Assembly (NCBI GenBank): GCA_039030075.1 | Contig: JBCCEW010000009.1 | Span: 107,204-171,203 of the forward strand | Source: Myxococcota bacterium | GTDB lineage: Bacteria; Myxococcota_A; UBA9160; SMWR01 | Reading direction: 5' to 3' | DNA length: 64,000 nucleotides | Position numbers and translations under genes: made by a program | The notes under the pieces: model-generated | Told to the model about the DNA's origin: nothing | Seen by the model: the letters and a program-made list of their open reading frames with translations, nothing else | The model's database searches: none | In this document: piece by piece, positions 59,578 to 64,000 of the stretch | How the letters are laid out: each line of letters begins with the position of its first letter | How positions within the stretch are numbered: the first letter of the stretch is position 1

Positions 59578-60282
59578 ATGAAGGTCGTCGTCCTCCAGTC
59601 GAACTATGTGCCCTGGAAGGGGTACTTCGATCTCATCCACGATGCGGACCTCTTCGTCCACTACGACGAGGTCAAGTACACGAAGAACGACTGGCGGAAT
59701 CGCAACGCCATCCTCACCAAGTCGGGACGTCAGTGGCTCACGATCCCGATCGCGAAGTCGGCCGTCCAGCAGAAGATCAGCGAGGTGCGGATCGAGGACG
59801 CGCGCTGGCAGGAGCGCCACTTCCGCTCGCTCTACTACGGGTACAAGAGCGCGGCGCACTTCGCGCAGCTCGAGCCGCTGCTTCACGAGTTCTATCACGA
59901 GCGGGAGTGGGATCGGCTGATCGACGTGGACCGGCACATTCTGGGGCGGGTCAGCGACATGCTGGGGATCGCGACGCGCTTCGTCGATTCGGCCGACTAC
60001 GCGCTGGAGGGGAAGCGCGAAGGGCGGCTCCTCGGGCTCCTGAAGCAGCTCGGCGCGACCGAGTACATCTCCGGGCCCGCGGCGCGCGACTACCTGACGC
60101 CCGTCGAGCCCGACTTCGCGGCGGCGGGGATCCAGATCACCTACAAGGACTACGCGGGCTATCCGACCTACCGCCAGATGAACCCCGAGTTCGACCACGC
60201 GGTTTCGATCCTCGACATGATCGCGAACGTCGCGCTGGACGAGATCGGCGAGCGGATCTGGGGCTGGAGGGACGCGCGCTGA
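59578..60282 (+). CDS. WbqC-family protein
   Basis: 234 aa. VVLQSNYVPWKGYFDLIHDADLFV and YDEVKYTKNDWRNRN are signatures of the WbqC family, found in O-antigen and glycolipid clusters; members are linked to amino-sugar modification and aminoacyl transfer to sugars. Length is typical. Four bases after the previous methyltransferase, and its TGA overlaps the next gene's CTG start. Confidence 0.88.
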   Translation: MKVVVLQSNYVPWKGYFDLIHDADLFVHYDEVKYTKNDWRNRNAILTKSGRQWLTIPIAKSAVQQKISEVRIEDARWQERHFRSLYYGYKSAAHFAQLEPLLHEFYHEREWDRLIDVDRHILGRVSDMLGIATRFVDSADYALEGKREGRLLGLLKQLGATEYISGPAARDYLTPVEPDFAAAGIQITYKDYAGYPTYRQMNPEFDHAVSILDMIANVALDEIGERIWGWRDAR

Positions 60283-61091
60283 GCGCCCTGGTCCGAGACC
60301 GCAACGGGGTCTGGGTGAGTGACGGTCAGGAGACCGTCGACTATCCCGAGTACACGCTGTCCGAGGATCTCTGGCACGAGGAGCGCAGCCCGTGGCACAC
60401 CCATCGGGCCGCGATCATCTGTGATACGGCGCGGCGCCATCCCTTCGAGGGCGGCTTCGCCGACGTCGGCGGGGGCAGCGGCTACCTCGCCCTGATGTTG
60501 GGCCGCGCATTCGCCGACCGGGACTGCTTCCTCGTGGAGCCCGGCTACGAGGCCTGCCTTCGGGCCCGCGAGCGCGGAGTGGAGCTTGTCTACAGCACCG
60601 CCTACCGCGACTTCTCCTTCGACGAGAAGAAGATCGGCGGCGTCGGACTCTTCGACGTGATCGAGCACGTCGAGGACGACGCGGGCTTCTTGCGCGATCT
60701 GGCGCAACAGGCCGGTCCGGGGACGCGCTTCTACATCACGGTGCCGGCCTACGGCTGGCTGTGGTCCGACGTCGACGACTACAGCCAGCACCACCGGCGC
60801 TACGACCGCGGGATGATCCAACGCCTCGCCGACCGGACCGGGCTCCAGGTGCGACTCAACGCGTACTTCCACTCGTACCTGCCGCCCTTCACCTTCCTGC
60901 TGCGCTGCCTCCCCTACCGGTTGGGACTCACCCGGACGCCCGACGAGATCCTCGAGAGCGCGACCCAGCAGCTCGAGCCGAGCGGCCTCGGCGCCTGGAT
61001 CTTCGAGCGGGGCGGGGCGTGGGAGCGGGCCCGGTTCGGAGACCGGGGGATGCGCTTCGGCGCGAGCTGCATCGCCGTCCTCGATCGCTAG
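60279..61091 (+). CDS. SAM-dependent methyltransferase, CTG start likely
   Basis: 270 aa if CTG 60279 is used: GGAGGG lies 7 nt upstream and CTGA overlaps the WbqC stop, as ATGA does elsewhere. The GTG at 60315 (258 aa) has only a weak site. ADVGGGSGYLALMLG is the SAM pocket, VEPGYEACLRAR the acidic loop, and LFDVIEHVEDDAGFL plus FYITVPAYGWLWSDVDDYSQ the catalytic domain. Typical of methyltransferases in glycan clusters; last gene of the four-gene set. Confidence 0.8.
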   Translation: MSALVRDRNGVWVSDGQETVDYPEYTLSEDLWHEERSPWHTHRAAIICDTARRHPFEGGFADVGGGSGYLALMLGRAFADRDCFLVEPGYEACLRARERGVELVYSTAYRDFSFDEKKIGGVGLFDVIEHVEDDAGFLRDLAQQAGPGTRFYITVPAYGWLWSDVDDYSQHHRRYDRGMIQRLADRTGLQVRLNAYFHSYLPPFTFLLRCLPYRLGLTRTPDEILESATQQLEPSGLGAWIFERGGAWERARFGDRGMRFGASCIAVLDR

Positions 61092-61117
61092 CCGCCGTCG
61101 AGGATCACGCGCGAGCG

Positions 61118-61894
61118 CTACTCGACCGGCTGTCGGAACTTCCGCTGGTCGGGCGGCAGGTAGTACTCGTCGTAGGACGCGGGCACCTGAGCCAGGAAGC
61201 CGAGCTTCTGGCGCGCCTGCTCGGAGTAGCCCGACAGGTCCATGTGGCTCATCGCCCGCGGGATGTCGATGCGCTGCTTCATCCAGGGCCGACACATGTT
61301 CATCGTGACCGAGTGACGCCAGCGGTCGGTCTGGTTGTCGCCCCCCGCATGCCAGAGCCGCGGGTGGAGGAAGTTCACCGAGCCGGCGGGGGCGATGAGC
61401 CGTTCGGCGCGCGCGTAGAAGTCGTCTTGCGCCGGCGGCTCGACGCTGCGGTGGGAACCCGCCAGCAGCCAGGAGCCGCCGTTGCCTTCGGTGAAGTCGT
61501 CGAGCAGCACCATCGCGCCCATGTTGGTCTCGTAGCCCGGGATGATCCGCGGGCAGTCGACGTGGATCCGGTTCGAGAAGTTCGTGCCGCCCGGCGGCAT
61601 CGAGGACGACGTGTAGGCGTAGACGATGCAGCCCTCGCCGAGCACCCACTCGAGGGGCTCGATCAGTCCCGGGTTGTCGAAGACCTCGATGAAGGGCCCG
61701 CCATAGAGCGAGCAGAGCATCACCATCGCGTAGTCGACGTAGTCCTCGCGGCCGTGGTGGTACTCGACCTCCTTCTCGATCGCGTTCTCGAGGGCCGATC
61801 GCAGCGCCTCGACTTCGCGTTTCGACAACACGTCCTCGACCACGCAGTAGCCGTTGGCGTCGACCTCTTCGAGGAACTGCTCGCGGCTCTTCAT
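61118..61894 (-). CDS. Phytanoyl-CoA dioxygenase (PhyH) family protein
   Basis: 258 aa from ATG 61894 (GTG 61906 is an alternative). Non-haem iron ligands His111-x-Asp113 (HVDCP) and His182 (WHAGGD), and the 2-oxoglutarate-binding Arg downstream (RWRHSVTM). PhyH members hydroxylate branched fatty acyl groups, alkaloids or antibiotics using Fe(II) and 2-oxoglutarate. The context (glycan cluster, divergent membrane protein) does not fix the substrate. Confidence 0.87.
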   Translation of the reverse strand: MKSREQFLEEVDANGYCVVEDVLSKREVEALRSALENAIEKEVEYHHGREDYVDYAMVMLCSLYGGPFIEVFDNPGLIEPLEWVLGEGCIVYAYTSSSMPPGGTNFSNRIHVDCPRIIPGYETNMGAMVLLDDFTEGNGGSWLLAGSHRSVEPPAQDDFYARAERLIAPAGSVNFLHPRLWHAGGDNQTDRWRHSVTMNMCRPWMKQRIDIPRAMSHMDLSGYSEQARQKLGFLAQVPASYDEYYLPPDQRKFRQPVE

Positions 61895-61921
61895 GCGGTG
61901 ATTCACCCCGGTGGATGGATT

Positions 61922-61949
61922 TGTTCGCCGGATGGGCTCGCGTATACTG
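61922..61949 (+). promoter_or_regulatory. Sigma-70-like promoter of the membrane-protein gene
   Basis: TTGTTC (61922-61927) and TATACT (61944-61949) are 16 bp apart, giving a leader of about 55 nt before ATG 62013. The -10 matches a TANNCT pattern seen upstream of many genes in the window. Confidence 0.5.
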
Positions 61950-62012
61950 CTCCGCCAGCGCAGCACCCCGGACCATGACCGCGCAGGCGGAAGGGAAGAG
62001 TAGTCCAGAGGC

Positions 62013-64000
62013 ATGCGACTCGGGCTGACGCGATCCAGCTTTTCCGCAGCGGCCGCGTTCGCGTCGATCCTGTTGGCCCTGCCGATGCTCTGGGCCCCCT
62101 CCGGGAATCCGCCGCTCCACGAGCGCTTCACGCCCGAGCTCGTCGAGCTGCACGCGATGTTCGACGCGACGAACCAGAGTCGGGCGCATCGCGTCGCGTT
62201 GGTCCTCGTCGCGGCCCTGGGTCTGGGCGGGATGCTCCTCGCCGACCGCGGGCGCATGCGCGCGTGGAGCGACCGTGCGCCGCAGGTCGCGCGCGGCGTG
62301 CGCTGGCTGTCTCGCCGCGGTGAGTGGGTGGCGGGCGTCGCACTCGCGGGCCTGCTGGCACAGTTCTCCGAGCGCGCGGCGATCAGCCTCGGGGTGGGTG
62401 TGCTGCTCACCGAGCTCCTTTCCCGTGCGGCCCCCTGGCTCGGGGCGGCCCGCACCCGAACCGTGCTCTCGGGGGTGACGGCGCTCTACGTCGCGCTCCT
62501 GATCCTGCCGGGGCTCGCGCTTCCCCTCGATCTCTCGGGACACCTCGCCTCGGTGGTGCCCGCGATCGAGGCCCACTACTCGGCTGTAATGGGCTCGGCG
62601 GGACGGCTCGCGCTCGGGGAAGGGGCGGCCAGCTTCAACTACGGCGCCCTCCTGCCGACGCTCTTCGCGATCTTCGCGCGCGCAGGGGGTGCGCCCGAGT
62701 TCGGGAGCGAGGTGCGCGTCGTCCAGCTCATGCAGGGGCTCTTCGCGTTGCTCGCCGCTGCCGCCTACGCGATCTGGCGACCGCGCCGTCCGCTGGCCGT
62801 CGTGCTGCCCCTGCTGCTGATCGCGCCGTCCCTGTCGAACTTCAACACGCTGGTCTGGTTTCCGAACCAGACCGCGTGGCGGTTCATCGGCTTCCCGCTG
62901 GCGGCGCTCGGGCTTCTCGCGGTCCGACGGCGGGATGCGGGATGGGGCGTGGCGATCTGGCTCGGCGGCGTGTCGGCGCTCCTGCTCGTGTCGAACCTCG
63001 AGACCGGGATCGCGGCCAGCGTGGGCTTCTGCGTCTACCTGGCTTCGCGCGCGCCCGTTCGCCTCGGCCCGCTCGTGGCGCACGGCATCGGCTACCTCGT
63101 GGGCGTCGGGCTCGGGCTGGGCGTGTTCGCCGGGTTCTTCCGCGCGTCGCTCGGCTACTGGCCTCTCGAAACGGCGCGCTCCCTGCTCGCCGACATGGGG
63201 CACGTCGCGTCGGGCTACGCGGGGAGTCCGCTTCCCTTCGACCCGTTGGCGTTGCTGCTGTTCGCCCACGCGGCGTTCACCGTCATCCGCGGCGCCATCC
63301 GCTGGCGGGCGGGAGCGCTCGGGCCCGACGCGAGCTTCCGGGTGGCCATCGCGACGACCCTGCTGATCTGGTTCGCCTACTACGTGAACCGGCCCTGGGC
63401 GATGAACCTGTGGACCCTGCTCTTCCTCTACGGGTTCCTGCTCGCCGATCTCCTGGATCCGCGGGTGCTCGCGCTGCGCGGGGGGCGTCCCGCGCGGGTC
63501 CTGTTGCCGGCGCGCACGGCGATCCTCGCCTTCCTGGTGCTTCCCGCGGCCATCGCGCTCAACTGGCAGGCGGTCGACGACGCCCGGCGCGCCGTGAAGC
63601 GCCTCGTGAAGGACCCGGTCGCCGAGCCCGAGGAACGTCGGGTCTCGGGGGTCTGGCTGGACGCGGAGGCGGCGTCGTCACTCGAGCGCCGCGCGGCATA
63701 CCTGCGCGCCGCGGAAGGCGACCGGCTCCTCTCCCTCTCGGCCAGCGTGTACCTGCTGCCGCGCCTGTCGGGCCTCCAGTCTCCGCTGACGGTGCGCGAT
63801 GCGTTCAACGGCACCCTGACACCCGGCGACTTCGACGGCCTCGTCGCCGAGATCCTCGCGCTCGCGCCCGAGCGCATCCTGTTCGACGCCGATCCCCGTT
63901 TCGCGGGTCCACCGCAGCAGCAGCAGTTCGTCCAGCGGCTGCAAACCCAGCTGGGCGCGGTCTATCGCCGCGACCCGGACGCCGACGACTGGCAGGTCTG
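62013..64000 (+). CDS. Large polytopic membrane protein, cut by window end
   Basis: The frame is open from ATG 62013 to the window end (662 codons, unbroken on direct translation). At least ten hydrophobic helices cover residues 10-520 (for example SAAAAFASILLALPMLWA and VVLPLLLIAPSLSNF), with AWRFIGFPLAALGLLAV in the middle; from about 540 it is soluble (DPVAEPEERRVSGVWL). Topology resembles GT-C glycosyltransferases, but no DxD-type loop is obvious, so this is open. It probably belongs to the neighbouring glycan genes. Confidence 0.72.
   Translation, partial: MRLGLTRSSFSAAAAFASILLALPMLWAPSGNPPLHERFTPELVELHAMFDATNQSRAHRVALVLVAALGLGGMLLADRGRMRAWSDRAPQVARGVRWLSRRGEWVAGVALAGLLAQFSERAAISLGVGVLLTELLSRAAPWLGAARTRTVLSGVTALYVALLILPGLALPLDLSGHLASVVPAIEAHYSAVMGSAGRLALGEGAASFNYGALLPTLFAIFARAGGAPEFGSEVRVVQLMQGLFALLAAAAYAIWRPRRPLAVVLPLLLIAPSLSNFNTLVWFPNQTAWRFIGFPLAALGLLAVRRRDAGWGVAIWLGGVSALLLVSNLETGIAASVGFCVYLASRAPVRLGPLVAHGIGYLVGVGLGLGVFAGFFRASLGYWPLETARSLLADMGHVASGYAGSPLPFDPLALLLFAHAAFTVIRGAIRWRAGALGPDASFRVAIATTLLIWFAYYVNRPWAMNLWTLLFLYGFLLADLLDPRVLALRGGRPARVLLPARTAILAFLVLPAAIALNWQAVDDARRAVKRLVKDPVAEPEERRVSGVWLDAEAASSLERRAAYLRAAEGDRLLSLSASVYLLPRLSGLQSPLTVRDAFNGTLTPGDFDGLVAEILALAPERILFDADPRFAGPPQQQQFVQRLQTQLGAVYRRDPDADDWQV

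Noticed and set aside
60168-63269. Long minus-strand open frame opposite the methyltransferase and membrane-protein genes
   Set aside because: Low-complexity, Arg/Pro/Glu-rich translation and no ribosome-binding site; it mirrors the plus-strand genes.
1-64000. tRNA, rRNA, CRISPR arrays, prophage or phage integration sites
   Set aside because: I found no conserved tRNA arms, ribosomal motifs, regularly spaced repeats or integrase-like proteins when reading both strands; this was a reading by eye, so a covariance search would be the proper test.

Overview
A 64-kb chromosomal window from a GC-rich (roughly two-thirds G+C) Gram-negative bacterium. Type II secretion/type IV pilus parts, lipoprotein signals, a PEP-CTERM-sorted lipase, DsbA/DsbB, and many lipid/CoA, F420-type and hydrophobic-compound enzymes fit an environmental Deltaproteobacteria-like lineage (Myxococcota or Binatota-like). 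That placement is inference; no rRNA or marker gene is present. I see no tRNA, rRNA, CRISPR, prophage or integrase. Genes are tightly packed, with many ATGA/GTGA overlaps and four convergent pairs that share a CTAG holding both stop codons.

Layout. 1-4.0 kb: SDR, epoxide-hydrolase-like, serine hydrolase and a coupled epimerase/quinone-oxidoreductase pair. 4.0-14.7 kb: an HDOD protein divergent from a nine-gene MSHA/T2SS-like operon (ATPase with a c-di-GMP-binding MshEN module, platform, PilM/N, PilO, PilP-like, secretin, TPR, two GspG-like pilins). 14.8-18.7 kb: a Ddn-type reductase, a TMTC-like membrane TPR protein and a PEP-CTERM GDSL esterase with a clear terminator. 18.7-31.7 kb: small-molecule and acyl metabolism (SDRs, P450, crotonases, 2-hydroxyacid dehydrogenase, CoA transferase) ending in a LuxE-LuxC fatty-acid-reductase pair divergent from a MarR regulator. 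32.3-42.7 kb: transporter, methyltransferase-like membrane protein, XRE-cupin regulator, metallo-hydrolases, TPR, flavoprotein and dehydrogenases. 42.7-48.4 kb: redox and envelope genes, including a membrane selenoprotein, a PPTase and a DsbB-DsbA pair. 48.5-57.5 kb: an RND/MMPL-cyclic-nucleotide fusion, a GreA-like protein, a GGDEF-EAL protein, a selenocysteine glutathione peroxidase and a haloalkane dehalogenase. 57.7-64 kb: a glycan-type cluster (GT2, two methyltransferases, WbqC), PhyH and the start of a large membrane protein.

The most important observations are two genes read through in-frame UGA codons (peroxiredoxin-like at 42708-43457, glutathione peroxidase at 54938-55417). In both, UGA replaces the catalytic Cys and is followed 20-21 nt later by a hairpin with a GGUC loop, as in bacterial SECIS elements; a conventional gene caller would split both. 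Also notable are two MITE-like palindromic elements with a shared core (46.6 and 56.3 kb), the MshEN/c-di-GMP link, the LuxEC pair, an SDR with Asn in place of the catalytic Lys, a short membrane ORF whose ribosome-binding site lies inside a perfect hairpin, and two probable CTG starts.
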